Source: Chryseobacterium oranimense (GTDB lineage Bacteria; Bacteroidota; Bacteroidia; Flavobacteriales; Weeksellaceae). Taken from it: a stretch of DNA of 64,000 nt. Location: contig NZ_FQWT01000002.1 in the NCBI RefSeq assembly GCF_900129755.1, positions 682,001-746,000 on the forward strand, read 5' to 3'. Below the pieces are notes generated by a model. That model did no database searches, was not told the origin of the DNA, and saw only the letters and a program-made list of their open reading frames with translations. The position numbers and the translations under genes are program-made. Numbering within the stretch: position 1 is the stretch's first letter; each line of letters starts with the position of its first letter. Positions 1-8,551 of the stretch are shown one piece after another.

Positions 1-413
1 CGGAATGGGATCGGTGTCTCTGATCCTGTATAGAAATCGTCGATAGTTCCTTTCCAGATTACCTGAAGCTCATCCTCTTCATTTTTCTCAAACAAAAGCT
101 CATTATCATAGATAAAGGCTTCTTCGTCATCGAACAGATCCACTTCTGTGTAGGTTTCTTCATCAGAATCATTGATTTTGATTGTTTTTCCCTCAATCTC
201 CTTCGATTCAATGGGAAAATCAAAAATTTCAAGTGAAAGCTGCGGAAAGTTGTACTGTAATGAATCATCATCTACATGATCCAAACTGTCATCCGTTATA
301 ATTTCAACCTCAAGAAAATGCTGCTGGTTGCTGTAGACCGCTTTACAATAAGTATTTCTAATATTGTATTTTAAGGTCTCCTCCGGATGGTAAATTTTTA
401 AAATCCCTTTCAT
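1..413 (-). CDS. Hypothetical acidic protein, C-terminus cut by window edge
   Basis: An open frame reads leftward from an ATG at 411-413 to the window edge without a stop, giving at least 137 residues. It begins MKGILKIYHPEE and is rich in Asp and Glu, with an acidic stretch around residues 80-115. There is no signal peptide or membrane segment, so it is probably cytosolic. Other frames through this stretch give only short Arg/Lys/Met-rich shadows, whereas this frame has balanced composition. I do not recognise the family. It is transcribed divergently from the peptidase gene at 582. Confidence 0.7.
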   Translation of the reverse strand, partial: MKGILKIYHPEETLKYNIRNTYCKAVYSNQQHFLEVEIITDDSLDHVDDDSLQYNFPQLSLEIFDFPIESKEIEGKTIKINDSDEETYTEVDLFDDEEAFIYDNELLFEKNEEDELQVIWKGTIDDFYTGSETPIPF

Positions 414-554
414 TATTTCTTAAAAAAGAGCTGTAATAATATGATTGTTAAATGTTTTAGACAAAGATAAAAAATTGATTCAAAGTTGAAAATATTTTGA
501 AAATTATTTTTTTAAATCATTATGATTGAGTATTCCGTATATGCCAATAATACT

Positions 555-562
555 TACTTTTG
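555..562 (+). promoter_or_regulatory. Candidate -7 promoter element
   Basis: TACTTTTG matches the Bacteroidetes -7 word TAnnTTTG, 20 bases before the ATG at 582. It lies inside the longer reading frame that could start at 522, which argues for the downstream start. No clear -33 TTG was seen at the usual spacing. Confidence 0.4.
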
Positions 563-581
563 TCTCATAAAGATTCTGAAA

Positions 582-2378
582 ATGAAAAACATTTTATCAA
601 AAGGCATTTTAGGACTGGGACTGGTAATCAGCCTGGCATCCTGTAAAAAATCTGATTCTCCGCTGACGAAGGTAACTCCTACGAATCTGGATTCTATTGC
701 ATCCAACTATTATGAGCAGTATCTTAAACTATATCCTTTAGAGGCTACCTCTCAGGGAGATACGAGATATAATGACCAGCTTCCTATCAATATAGACAGA
801 GATTTTATTTCCGGAGAGGTGGCTTTCTACAACTCGGTTCAGAAGCAGCTGGAAAGTGTTGACTATAAGAATCTTTCGGATGATGAAAAAGTGGTTTATG
901 ACGTCCTGGACTATACTTTAAAAGATAAAATCGAGGCATATGCCTATCATCCGGAATATATTCCTTTTACCCAGTTTGGAGGACTCCCGCTGAGTTTCCC
1001 TCTATATGGAAGCGGAGAAGGAAGCCAGCCTTTCAAAACTGAAAAAGACTACAGTGACTGGCTGAAAAGAATGGAAAAATTCCCGGACTGGATGAATGCA
1101 GCAGCAGATAACTTCCGTGAAGGAATCAATAATAAAATCGTTCTTCCTAAAAAACTGGTGGTTAAAATGATCCCCCAGATGAAAGCTGAAGAGATTACGA
1201 CAACTGATATGACCAAAAATATTTTCTATGGTCCTATCAGAAATTTCCCCAAAAATCTTACAAAAGCCCAGAAAGATAAATATTCAGCTTTATATGCTGA
1301 TGCTATTACCAAAAAGATCATTCCGGCTTACACCAAAATGGGTGCATTTCTGGAGAAGGAATATCTTCCTAAAGCCCGCGATACTGATGGGTATAACAGT
1401 CTGCCGAATGGAAAGGAAATTTATAGATATTATGCTAAAAGCTGGACTACAACCAAGAAAACACCTGAAGAGATCAATAAAATTGGCCTGCAACAGGTAG
1501 CCATGCTCCGCGCAGAGATGGAAAAAGTAAAGCAACAGGTAGGTTTTACAGGAACACTGGAAGAGTTTATCAATTCTGTGAAAACAGATCCTAAAGCTAT
1601 GCCTTACAAAACTTCTAAGGAGGTTCTGAACGGATTTAATGATATTTTAGCGAAAATCACTCCAAAGCTGAAAACCATGTTCAGTGTAACTCCTAAAACG
1701 AAATTTGAAATCAGGCAAACGGAAAAATTCAGGGAAGCAAGTGCAAGTGCGGAATATATTCAGGGAACTCCTGATGGGAAAAGACCGGGAATATTTTACA
1801 TCCCGCTTCCGGATCCTTCCAAGTTCAATGTAACTTCCGGAATGGAATCTCTTTTTCTTCATGAGGCTATTCCCGGGCATCATTATCAGGTTTCGCTGCA
1901 ACAGGAGAATACAAAACTTCCGAAGTTTATGAGGTTTGGATGGTTCGGAGCTTATGGAGAAGGCTGGGCGCATTATTGTGAAACTTTAGGTCCTGAATTT
2001 GGCCTTTACACAGATCCTTACCAGAAAATGGGTTACCTGAGCGACCAGATGCTGAGAGCGGTAAGATTGGTTGTAGATACAGGAATCCACACCGGAACCA
2101 TGAGCAGAGAAGATGCCATTAAATACTTCCTGAGCAATATTTCTTATGATGAAGCCGGCGCTACTGCGGAAGTAGAGAGATATATGGCCATGCCGGGACA
2201 GGCTCTAGGCTACAAAATCGGATCGCTTCGCATCCGTGAGCTTAGAGAACAGTATCAGAAAGAGCTTGGAAAGAAGTTTAATCTTGCCAGCTTTCATGAT
2301 GAGATCTTAAGCCAGGGATGTCTTCCGCTTGATGTTCTGAACAGAAAGATGGAACTTTGGGCGAAGAAACAGAAATAA
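582..2378 (+). CDS. DUF885 family zinc peptidase-like lipoprotein
   Basis: This 598-residue protein begins with a lipoprotein signal peptide ending LASC (Cys about 21), so it is probably anchored in an outer or periplasmic membrane face. The motif HEAIPGHH at residues 427-434 is the DUF885 version of a zinc HExxH site, and this family is thought to hydrolyse peptides. A longer frame from 522 would place a non-secretory stretch ahead of the lipobox and would overlap a -7 promoter word, so 582 is chosen. The substrate cannot be told from the sequence. The gene stands alone, with a terminator hairpin just downstream. Confidence 0.88.
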   Translation: MKNILSKGILGLGLVISLASCKKSDSPLTKVTPTNLDSIASNYYEQYLKLYPLEATSQGDTRYNDQLPINIDRDFISGEVAFYNSVQKQLESVDYKNLSDDEKVVYDVLDYTLKDKIEAYAYHPEYIPFTQFGGLPLSFPLYGSGEGSQPFKTEKDYSDWLKRMEKFPDWMNAAADNFREGINNKIVLPKKLVVKMIPQMKAEEITTTDMTKNIFYGPIRNFPKNLTKAQKDKYSALYADAITKKIIPAYTKMGAFLEKEYLPKARDTDGYNSLPNGKEIYRYYAKSWTTTKKTPEEINKIGLQQVAMLRAEMEKVKQQVGFTGTLEEFINSVKTDPKAMPYKTSKEVLNGFNDILAKITPKLKTMFSVTPKTKFEIRQTEKFREASASAEYIQGTPDGKRPGIFYIPLPDPSKFNVTSGMESLFLHEAIPGHHYQVSLQQENTKLPKFMRFGWFGAYGEGWAHYCETLGPEFGLYTDPYQKMGYLSDQMLRAVRLVVDTGIHTGTMSREDAIKYFLSNISYDEAGATAEVERYMAMPGQALGYKIGSLRIRELREQYQKELGKKFNLASFHDEILSQGCLPLDVLNRKMELWAKKQK

Positions 2379-2404
2379 TTTCTTGAAAGATGTAAAATAT
2401 TAAG

Positions 2405-2439
2405 GATGGGATAATTAATTTTAATATCCCATCTTTTTT
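2405..2439 (+). terminator. Rho-independent terminator after the DUF885 gene
   Basis: GATGGGATA (2405-2413) pairs perfectly with TATCCCATC (2425-2433) across an 11-base loop and is followed by six T. It sits 27 bases after the stop codon. Confidence 0.75.
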
Positions 2440-2494
2440 GATTTTGAAAACGATAAAGAGTCAATAAATAGATTTTTAATTTAATTCAATCAGC

Positions 2495-2941
2495 ATGATC
2501 ATAGAAAGCCTTAAATCACTCTACAACAGAGACTTAAACAAATTAAAAACAGAGATAGAGTCTTACCGGAATGAAACAGCCATCTGGAAAACCGATAAAA
2601 ACACTTCAAATTCCGCAGGAAATCTCTGTCTTCACCTGGTGGGCAACCTCAATAATTATATAGGTGCAGAGCTCGGTAAAACCGGCTATATCAGGAACAG
2701 GGAACTGGAATTCTCATTAAAAGATATTCCTCAGGCAGAACTTATTGAAAAAGTGACGGCAACAGTAGATATGGTAGACGATGTTCTCAGTCAGTTAACC
2801 CCTGAAGATCTGGAAAAAGAATATCCTTTGGCTGTTTTCGGAGATACAATGACCACGGGGTATTTTCTTATTCATCTGATTACGCATCTGGATTATCATC
2901 TGGGACAGATCAATTATCACAGAAGGCTGTTGGATATCTAA
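2495..2941 (+). CDS. DinB-like protein (DUF1572 type)
   Basis: This is a 148-residue cytosolic protein. The spaced histidines NLCLHLVGNL near residue 45 and HLDYHLGQINYHRR near the C-terminus fit the DinB/YfiT-like four-helix bundle, which binds a divalent metal through three His. Members act as thiol-dependent S-transferases or remain uncharacterised, so the precise reaction is unknown. It is a single gene between a terminator and the convergent nth gene. The family call is confident; function is not. Confidence 0.82.
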   Translation: MIIESLKSLYNRDLNKLKTEIESYRNETAIWKTDKNTSNSAGNLCLHLVGNLNNYIGAELGKTGYIRNRELEFSLKDIPQAELIEKVTATVDMVDDVLSQLTPEDLEKEYPLAVFGDTMTTGYFLIHLITHLDYHLGQINYHRRLLDI

Positions 2942-2961
2942 TCCTTGCTTAACTACCCTTC

Positions 2962-2978
2962 TTTTTGCTACGCAAAAA
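2962..2978. terminator. Short hairpin between convergent genes
   Basis: TTTTTGC (2962-2968) and GCAAAAA (2972-2978) form a 7-bp stem with a 3-base loop between the convergent DinB-like and nth genes. It may end transcription in either direction, but it has no extra T tract beyond the stem. Confidence 0.35.
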
Positions 2979-3024
2979 TCCACCCCTTCAGTGAATGGGA
3001 ATTGGTGTAGCCGGAAATATCACC

Positions 3025-3645
3025 TTATTTTTCAAACATCATTTTTGTAATGAAATCTTTCTCTCCTTTTCCTCTGGCGGGAGAATATTCCCTGCCATAG
3101 TAAATGATCTGAAGGTGAAGTTTGTTCCATACTTCTTCCGGAAATATGGCCTTTGCATCTTTCTCCGTTTCTACCACGTTTTTACCTGAAGTGAGCTTCC
3201 ATTGCGTCATCAGTCTGTGAATGTGCGTATCAACCGGAAAAGCAGGAAATCCGAAACCCTGACTCATGACCACAGAAGCGGTTTTATGACCGACTCCCGG
3301 AAGGGCTTCCAGTTCTTCGTAGGTTTGGGGAACGATACCGTTGTGTCTTTCGAGTAGAAGTTCCGCCATTCTTTTAAGGTTTTTGGCTTTGGTATTGGAC
3401 AGCCCTATTTCTTTGATCAGTTCCTTGATCTGGTATTCTTCAAGTTTGGCCATCCTTTGCGGGGTTCCGGCGACTTCAAAAAGGTGGGGCGTTACCTGAT
3501 TTACTTTTTTATCCGTTGTCTGTGCAGAAAGTGCTACGGCAACCATCAGGGTATAAGGATCGGTATGATCTAAAGGAATCGGTGTGGTGGGATATAATTT
3601 ATCCAGTTCTCTCTGAACAAGCTCAGCTCTTTGCTTTTTTGTCAT
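3025..3645 (-). CDS. nth: Endonuclease III homologue lacking Fe-S cluster cysteines
   Basis: The 206-residue protein carries the helix-hairpin-helix motif LPGVGHKTAS with catalytic Lys121 and the catalytic Asp139 in PVDTHIHR. These match E. coli Nth Lys120 and Asp138, so base-excision repair of oxidised pyrimidines is expected. The C-terminal [4Fe-4S] cysteines of classical Nth are absent: the tail reads YSPARGKGEKDF with no Cys. The ATG at 3643-3645 is preferred over a TTG 21 bases upstream. The gene is divergent from bcp, with only 33 bases between the starts. Confidence 0.9.
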   Translation of the reverse strand: MTKKQRAELVQRELDKLYPTTPIPLDHTDPYTLMVAVALSAQTTDKKVNQVTPHLFEVAGTPQRMAKLEEYQIKELIKEIGLSNTKAKNLKRMAELLLERHNGIVPQTYEELEALPGVGHKTASVVMSQGFGFPAFPVDTHIHRLMTQWKLTSGKNVVETEKDAKAIFPEEVWNKLHLQIIYYGREYSPARGKGEKDFITKMMFEK

Positions 3646-3678
3646 GTAACCATTAAATTTGAACAAAATTAATTCATT

Positions 3679-4128
3679 ATGTTGAAAGTAGGAGATAAAT
3701 TACCTGAATTTGAAGGAACAAATCAGGATGGAGAAACCATAACCTCATCGAAATTAACCGGGAAAAAACTAGTTGTTTTCTTTTATCCTCAAGCCAATAC
3801 TCCTACCTGTACTGTAGAAGCCTGTAACTTGAGTGACAATTATTCAAAGCTTGAAAAAGCCGGTTACCAATTGCTTGGAGTAAGCGGAGACAGCGTAAAG
3901 AAGCAGAAGAATTTTCATAACAAATTTGCATTTCCTTATGACCTTATTGCCGATGAAAGCCATGATATCATAGAGAAATTCGGCGTTTGGCAGGAAAAGA
4001 AAACATTTGGAAAAACCTATATGGGAATTGTAAGAACCACTTTTATCTTTGATGAAAAAGGGATTTGCACAAGAGTGATAGAAAAGGTAACTTCTAAAAC
4101 AGCGGCGGAACAGATTCTTGAAGGCTAA
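3679..4128 (+). CDS. bcp: Thioredoxin-dependent thiol peroxidase (BCP-type peroxiredoxin)
   Basis: At 149 residues it has the usual BCP length. The sequence TPTCTVEAC holds the peroxidatic Cys44 and the resolving Cys49, five residues apart as in E. coli BCP, in a thioredoxin fold. It should reduce hydrogen peroxide and organic or lipid hydroperoxides in the cytosol using thioredoxin. The motif has TPTC where most members have TPGC. Its placement head to head with nth pairs an antioxidant enzyme with an oxidative-damage repair enzyme. Confidence 0.92.
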   Translation: MLKVGDKLPEFEGTNQDGETITSSKLTGKKLVVFFYPQANTPTCTVEACNLSDNYSKLEKAGYQLLGVSGDSVKKQKNFHNKFAFPYDLIADESHDIIEKFGVWQEKKTFGKTYMGIVRTTFIFDEKGICTRVIEKVTSKTAAEQILEG

Positions 4129-4149
4129 GAAGGCAAAAAGGCTGAGAAA

Positions 4150-4204
4150 GCAAAGAAAGTGAATCCGTTAAAAGCGAAAATATGCTTTCTTTGCCTTCTT
4201 TACT
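4150..4204. terminator. Inverted repeat between convergent genes
   Basis: GCAAAGAAAG (4150-4159) is the exact complement of CTTTCTTTGC (4195-4204). The 35-base loop holds a second small pairing. It separates bcp from the convergent GNAT gene and may act as a bidirectional terminator, though the loop is long for one. Confidence 0.4.
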
Positions 4205-4243
4205 TTATAAGTTTTCTTTTTCTAGTAGTTTGCCATAAGAAGT

Positions 4244-4777
4244 TTATTTCGTTTCAAAATACATCAGCTCTTCATCATCATTAGGAAGTGTCACGTAATT
4301 TTTGAATTCAAGACCTAACTTTTTGATCAGTTTTTGAGAAGAAAAATTATCTTTTGAGGTGATCGCTGAAATCTTCTTCAAACCAAAGTCATCCATCCCG
4401 ATAGATTTTACCTTTTGGGCTGCCTCATAAGCGTATCCTTTACCTTCGAACTCTTCCAGCAGGGAGAACCCTATATCCACCACATCCAGTCCTTCCCTTT
4501 CAAAGATTCCAACACCTCCGATTTTCTCACCCGTATCTTTGGTAACGACCAGGTAGTTTCCAAAACCTAATTTTTCAAACTGTGGAAGAAATCTGTCCCG
4601 GATATAGTTTTCTGCATCGGAAACCGTTTTAAGATTGCGGTCGCCGATATACCTGATAAAGCTGGGCCTGTTGTAAAGCTCAAAAATAAATTCTTTATCC
4701 TCCAGAGACATTGGCTGAAGGATCAGTCTTTCCGTTTCGTAAACGTTATTTCCGTTTGGTTGATTTTTTAGGCTCAT
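4244..4777 (-). CDS. GNAT N-acetyltransferase (RimJ/RimL-like)
   Basis: This 177-residue protein starts with the RimJ/RimL-type ETERLILQPMSLED and contains the acetyl-CoA-binding region EFEGKGYAYEAAQ (about residues 112-124), followed by a typical SSQKLIKKLGLEF helix. It should transfer an acetyl group from acetyl-CoA to an unknown amine acceptor, either a protein N-terminus or a small molecule. Its start overlaps the end of the upstream secreted-protein gene by 32 bases in another frame. That makes it the last gene of the leftward tolC-sprT-manC run. Confidence 0.85.
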   Translation of the reverse strand: MSLKNQPNGNNVYETERLILQPMSLEDKEFIFELYNRPSFIRYIGDRNLKTVSDAENYIRDRFLPQFEKLGFGNYLVVTKDTGEKIGGVGIFEREGLDVVDIGFSLLEEFEGKGYAYEAAQKVKSIGMDDFGLKKISAITSKDNFSSQKLIKKLGLEFKNYVTLPNDDEELMYFETK

Positions 4778-5408
4778 CTTTGGGTTCTTCTTTTTTCTGG
4801 ATTTTTAATAGCCTTGGATTATTAGCGCATTTTTTATTGTAAAGCTCAATGTAGGTTCCGTTGTCTTTTACATTGGAAACTGTTCCGGAAGATTTATTGA
4901 CCGTTAAAGTATAATGCGTTTTCTGGTAAGGACATTCTTTTGAAGTAAGTTTCCCCATATCCAGATAATAGTGGCCCGGATCTTCATAATAATTACCTGC
5001 TACATCTTTAAACTCTTCGTCTACCATATATCCGTCGGCCGTCAGTATAATTGCTGCTTCCTCTGCATTGTCTATTTTTCCTGCAAATTTCTTCAGACCT
5101 TCAAGATCTGTTATATAATTTGTTTTTCCGCCTGCATTATAGGCAATATAGTAAAAGCTGTCTTCTTCAGGAAACAAATTGAATCCCGAAAACTGAGGGA
5201 TATAATCTGTTTTTCCACCTGACGTTTTGATTTCCTGGTTCTTTCCGTAGTTGTTATACACCAGGACCCAGGAATCTATTCTGTCATTCGGGATAATCTG
5301 CTGCAGAATGTTCGGGATACCGGAAAAGTTTTTCTTGTTCTGGGAATATCCTAAAAATCCCAAAAGCAGAAATATAATGGCTGTTGATCGTGTTGCGGTT
5401 TTTATCAT
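4746..5408 (-). CDS. Secreted protein of unknown function
   Basis: The 220-residue product has an N-terminal signal peptide (hydrophobic IIFLLLGFLGYSQ, residues 10-22), so it is exported. The mature part contains two short similar stretches, SGGKTDYIPQFSGFN and AGGKTNYITDLEGLK, and two Cys pairs that could form disulfides. It ends in a lysine-rich tail (KKEEPKDEPKKSTKRK). I do not recognise a domain. The 3' end overlaps the GNAT gene by 32 bases, and the gene follows manC by 30 bases, so co-transcription is likely. Confidence 0.75.
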   Translation of the reverse strand: MIKTATRSTAIIFLLLGFLGYSQNKKNFSGIPNILQQIIPNDRIDSWVLVYNNYGKNQEIKTSGGKTDYIPQFSGFNLFPEEDSFYYIAYNAGGKTNYITDLEGLKKFAGKIDNAEEAAIILTADGYMVDEEFKDVAGNYYEDPGHYYLDMGKLTSKECPYQKTHYTLTVNKSSGTVSNVKDNGTYIELYNKKCANNPRLLKIQKKEEPKDEPKKSTKRK

Positions 5409-5438
5409 AATTCAAAAATCCGTAGAAATATACCCAAA

Positions 5439-6521
5439 TTACATGAATTTATCGCCTTTCTTAAAACTTTTCAGGTCAAGAACATAGTCTTTGATCAGCT
5501 GATCGTTATCTCTCGGGCAGATCAGCAGCGCTTTATCCGTATCTACCACAATAAAATTTTCCAATCCGTCAATAATCACGGCCTTGTTATTATTTTTGAG
5601 ACGGATAATGTTTCCTTTGGAATTATAGTTAAGAAAATGTTTCAGGTTTACAGCATTTTCGTTCTCATCCTTTTCCGTATTCTCATATACGGAAGTCCAT
5701 GTTCCCAAATCACTCCATCCAAGATCCGACGGAATTACATAAACATTTTTTGCTTTTTCCAGGATACCGTTATCAATAGAAATTTTCTGAACTTTCGGAT
5801 AAATGGTTTCAATACAGCTGTTTTCTTTTGCAGAATTATATTCACAGGCCATGAAATGCTGCATCATTTCAGGAAGATACAGATCAAATGCATGGTGAAT
5901 GCTTTTTACATTCCAGATGAAAATCCCGGCATTCCAAAGAAAATCACCACTTTCTAAAAAGCTCTGGGCTATTTCAAGAATAGGCTTTTCCGTAAAGGTT
6001 TTTACTTTAAAATAATCGGAACCTTTCTTTTCCACAAACTGGATATATCCGTAGCCGGTATCGGGTCTTGTTGGTGTAATTCCAAGCGTTACCAGGTAAT
6101 CGTGGCTGGCTGCAAGGTCAAAAGCCAGCTCTACTTTCTCCAGGAATATATCTTCTTTCAGGATCAAATGATCTGCCGGAAGCACGATCATCGTCGCATC
6201 CGGATTAATTTCAGCAATCTTATTGGCCATGTACAGGTTACAGGCCGCTGTATTTTTCATCAGAGGTTCTCCCACAATATTCTCTTCAGGAATTTCCGGA
6301 AGCTGCTGGTGGGAAAGCGCAACATACTCTTTATTCGTAATGACGAATATCTGTTCTTTAGGAATGATGCGGCTGATTCTGTCATAAGTCTGCTGAATCA
6401 TGGTACGCCCAGTTCCTAAAATATCCTGAAACTGTTTTGGAAATTTATGTGTACTCATGGGCCAGAACCGGCTACCGATCCCTCCTGCCATAATGACACA
6501 GTATCTATCTGATTTTAACAT
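5439..6521 (-). CDS. manC: Mannose-1-phosphate guanylyltransferase
   Basis: The 360-residue protein opens with the nucleotidyltransferase signature AGGIGSRFWPMS followed by FPKQF, and later has LPADHLI, FTEKP and WNAGIFIW. It converts mannose-1-phosphate and GTP to GDP-mannose for polysaccharide and glycoprotein glycans. It has only the nucleotidyltransferase part, without the C-terminal phosphomannose isomerase domain of the roughly 470-residue bifunctional enzymes. Its start overlaps the sprT-like gene by 7 bases, indicating tight translational coupling. Mannose use also fits the glycosyltransferases at 11.6-15.3 kb. Confidence 0.92.
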   Translation of the reverse strand: MLKSDRYCVIMAGGIGSRFWPMSTHKFPKQFQDILGTGRTMIQQTYDRISRIIPKEQIFVITNKEYVALSHQQLPEIPEENIVGEPLMKNTAACNLYMANKIAEINPDATMIVLPADHLILKEDIFLEKVELAFDLAASHDYLVTLGITPTRPDTGYGYIQFVEKKGSDYFKVKTFTEKPILEIAQSFLESGDFLWNAGIFIWNVKSIHHAFDLYLPEMMQHFMACEYNSAKENSCIETIYPKVQKISIDNGILEKAKNVYVIPSDLGWSDLGTWTSVYENTEKDENENAVNLKHFLNYNSKGNIIRLKNNNKAVIIDGLENFIVVDTDKALLICPRDNDQLIKDYVLDLKSFKKGDKFM

Positions 6522-7114
6522 TCTTGCCTACATTTTTCAACCCTAGCCAGAGGCTTGAAAGAATACTTCCTTCCTGTAGCCAGATTCTTACAAAGATAGT
6601 TTTTTTTAATCAGACCTTCTAACAAATACTTTTCGTTCCTGTAGATAAAAAATTCTCCTTTTTGAAGCTCTTCAATGAAATGCAGCCTATCGTCTTGTTT
6701 TTCAGTATGAAAATATCTTACAAGATCCGGACTGGCCATGAAATTGGCTTTCGGAGATTTTGAAAATCTTATGATGATTGGCCTCAGATCTTCATCGTAT
6801 ACCTCAAGGCTTTCAAGAAGCATATTTCTAAATGTTTCTTTCCATTCATTGCCATGCGGCGATATTCTCCGGCCATACTTTTCAAAGGCGATCAGATGAG
6901 CCAGTTCATGCGTAAGGACAAAGAAAAAAAGCGGCGGCGTCAGGGTAGAATTCACCGTTATTTCATGGGAATTATCAGGAAGCTTCCTGTAATCCCCCAG
7001 TTTGGAATTCCGGCCTCGCGTAACTTTTATGTGTATATAATAATCAGCGAACCAGACTCTTAGGAATTTATGGGTATTTTGTGGTAAATATTTTTCTAAT
7101 GACTGGATAGACAT
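6515..7114 (-). CDS. SprT-like zinc metalloprotease domain protein
   Basis: This 199-residue cytosolic protein has the zinc motif HELAH (His69, Glu70, His73) and the third ligand His87 in SPHGNEWK, which is the SprT/Spartan arrangement. Related eukaryotic proteins cut DNA-protein crosslinks; the bacterial role is not settled. The C-terminal part lacks the Cys-rich zinc ribbon of longer SprT proteins, although a few Cys remain (LCKN, EKCRQEC). It lies one base after the tolC gene and overlaps manC by 7 bases, so it is inside an operon. Confidence 0.87.
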   Translation of the reverse strand: MSIQSLEKYLPQNTHKFLRVWFADYYIHIKVTRGRNSKLGDYRKLPDNSHEITVNSTLTPPLFFFVLTHELAHLIAFEKYGRRISPHGNEWKETFRNMLLESLEVYDEDLRPIIIRFSKSPKANFMASPDLVRYFHTEKQDDRLHFIEELQKGEFFIYRNEKYLLEGLIKKNYLCKNLATGRKYSFKPLARVEKCRQEC

Positions 7115-7115
7115 T

Positions 7116-8453
7116 TTACAAAGTTAATGGAATTCCTGAATAGAAGTTCAGCAGTTTAAGACTGAAAAGATAATTATATTTTGCCTGTGCAACCGATCCC
7201 TGTGCATTGGCATAGTTATTTCTGGCCACGTTCACATCATAAATGGTAGATCTTCCTGCCGCATAGCTTTTATCTGCAAACTCCAGAGCCAGCTTTGTGC
7301 TTTTCTCTGTTTCCAGTGCCGAAAGATAGGTTTCATAATTGGCATCCACATCAAACTGGGCTTTCTGTACATTCTGTCTCACAGTCTGTTTCTGTTGTTC
7401 CAGGGTATTTTTGGCAACATTCTGATTGATAACAGACTGTTCTACCTGCAATCTGGTAATCCCTTTGTTGAAAATAGGAATGTTCAGGGAAAGTCCTACA
7501 TTCTGACCGAAGTTATCTTTATACTGCTTGAAAAAAGAGGGATCATTAACAATGTTCCCAAGCTGGTCATAGTTTTTGCTTAACATATTATTATAGAACG
7601 AAGAAATACCGGCACTAGCGGTCAGTGTCGGCCAAAATCCTGTTCTGGTAACTTCTGTCTGTGCTTCAGCAGATTTAATCCTGCTTTCCGCGGCTTTTAT
7701 CTGAGGCTGGTTCTCATAAGCCGTCGCAAGAACTTCATCTACAGATTTTAGCTGGGAAGGAAGAGTATCTGAAACCGTAACATCCTCTACATCAAAACCT
7801 TTATACTCAGGAAGCTGTAAAAGCTGAACAATGGCAAACAATGCTCTTCCCACATTTATTTCTGCCGTTTTCAGATTCTGCTTTTCTCTGGCAAGGGCTG
7901 CTTCAGCTTCAGCAAGAACTGTCTGTGCAGTAGTTCCTACCTGGGTCGTTATTTTCGCCCTGTCATATTGCTTCTGGGCATTTTCCACAGCACTTTGGGA
8001 GATCTTTACAATCTCTTTATTCAGAAGAACCGTAAGGTACTGCTGAGCGATCTGAAGGGAAATATCGTTTTTGATCGTTTCTATATCGTATTGGCTGGCT
8101 TCTACATCAAACTTTATTTTTCTGATATTTTTTTCCAATCTGCCATTATTGTAAAGCAGAACATCCGCACCCAGGTTCGCACTGTTGTTGAACCTGTCAT
8201 TCCTGATACTTCCCGTACCTAATGGAAGCTGCCCGAAACTCACTGAATTGGACATTCCCGCTGATACAGAAGGCAGGTATTCTTTTTTAGCCATTTTAAG
8301 ATTGGAATCCTGGATCTGTTTAGAATATTGATTTTGGATAACCTGAAGATTATGTTCCACGGCATAGTCCACACATTCCCTTAAGGACCATTTCTTCTGA
8401 GCACTCAGCCCCAGACAACTTAATCCGAAAACGATAATCCAAACTTTTTTCAT
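7116..8453 (-). CDS. TolC-family outer membrane efflux protein
   Basis: The 445-residue protein starts with a signal peptide (MKKVWIIVFGLSCLGLSAQ) and then WSLRECVDYAVEHNLQV, the usual start of an outer-membrane-factor protein. Long alpha-helical coiled regions alternate with short barrel strands, and the two halves repeat (residues about 20-215 and 225-430). It should form a trimeric outer membrane duct for an inner membrane pump. No pump or adaptor gene lies next to it here. The ATG at 8453 is chosen over 8483 because the signal peptide starts there and a -7 word covers 8481-8488. Confidence 0.9.
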   Translation of the reverse strand: MKKVWIIVFGLSCLGLSAQKKWSLRECVDYAVEHNLQVIQNQYSKQIQDSNLKMAKKEYLPSVSAGMSNSVSFGQLPLGTGSIRNDRFNNSANLGADVLLYNNGRLEKNIRKIKFDVEASQYDIETIKNDISLQIAQQYLTVLLNKEIVKISQSAVENAQKQYDRAKITTQVGTTAQTVLAEAEAALAREKQNLKTAEINVGRALFAIVQLLQLPEYKGFDVEDVTVSDTLPSQLKSVDEVLATAYENQPQIKAAESRIKSAEAQTEVTRTGFWPTLTASAGISSFYNNMLSKNYDQLGNIVNDPSFFKQYKDNFGQNVGLSLNIPIFNKGITRLQVEQSVINQNVAKNTLEQQKQTVRQNVQKAQFDVDANYETYLSALETEKSTKLALEFADKSYAAGRSTIYDVNVARNNYANAQGSVAQAKYNYLFSLKLLNFYSGIPLTL

Positions 8454-8480
8454 ATTAATAATTTTCCCAATTAGACGAGC

Positions 8481-8488
8481 CAAATATA
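8481..8488 (-). promoter_or_regulatory. Candidate -7 element for the tolC operon
   Basis: Read on the minus strand this is TATATTTG, an exact TAnnTTTG word 27 bases before the ATG at 8453. No good -33 element was found. Confidence 0.4.
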
Positions 8489-8551
8489 AAAAAGTTACAG
8501 TTTAAAAAAATTATTGTTTCTTTTTAATAAAACTTTTGAGAATTTTGTATC

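Noticed and set aside
59-271. Open frame at the left edge rich in Met, Arg and Lys
   Set aside because: It is a shadow of the longer acidic frame 1-413 on the same strand, which has balanced composition and runs off the window.
522-581. Upstream extension of the DUF885 lipoprotein
   Set aside because: It would hide the lipobox and contains a promoter -7 word; the ATG at 582 gives a normal lipoprotein signal.
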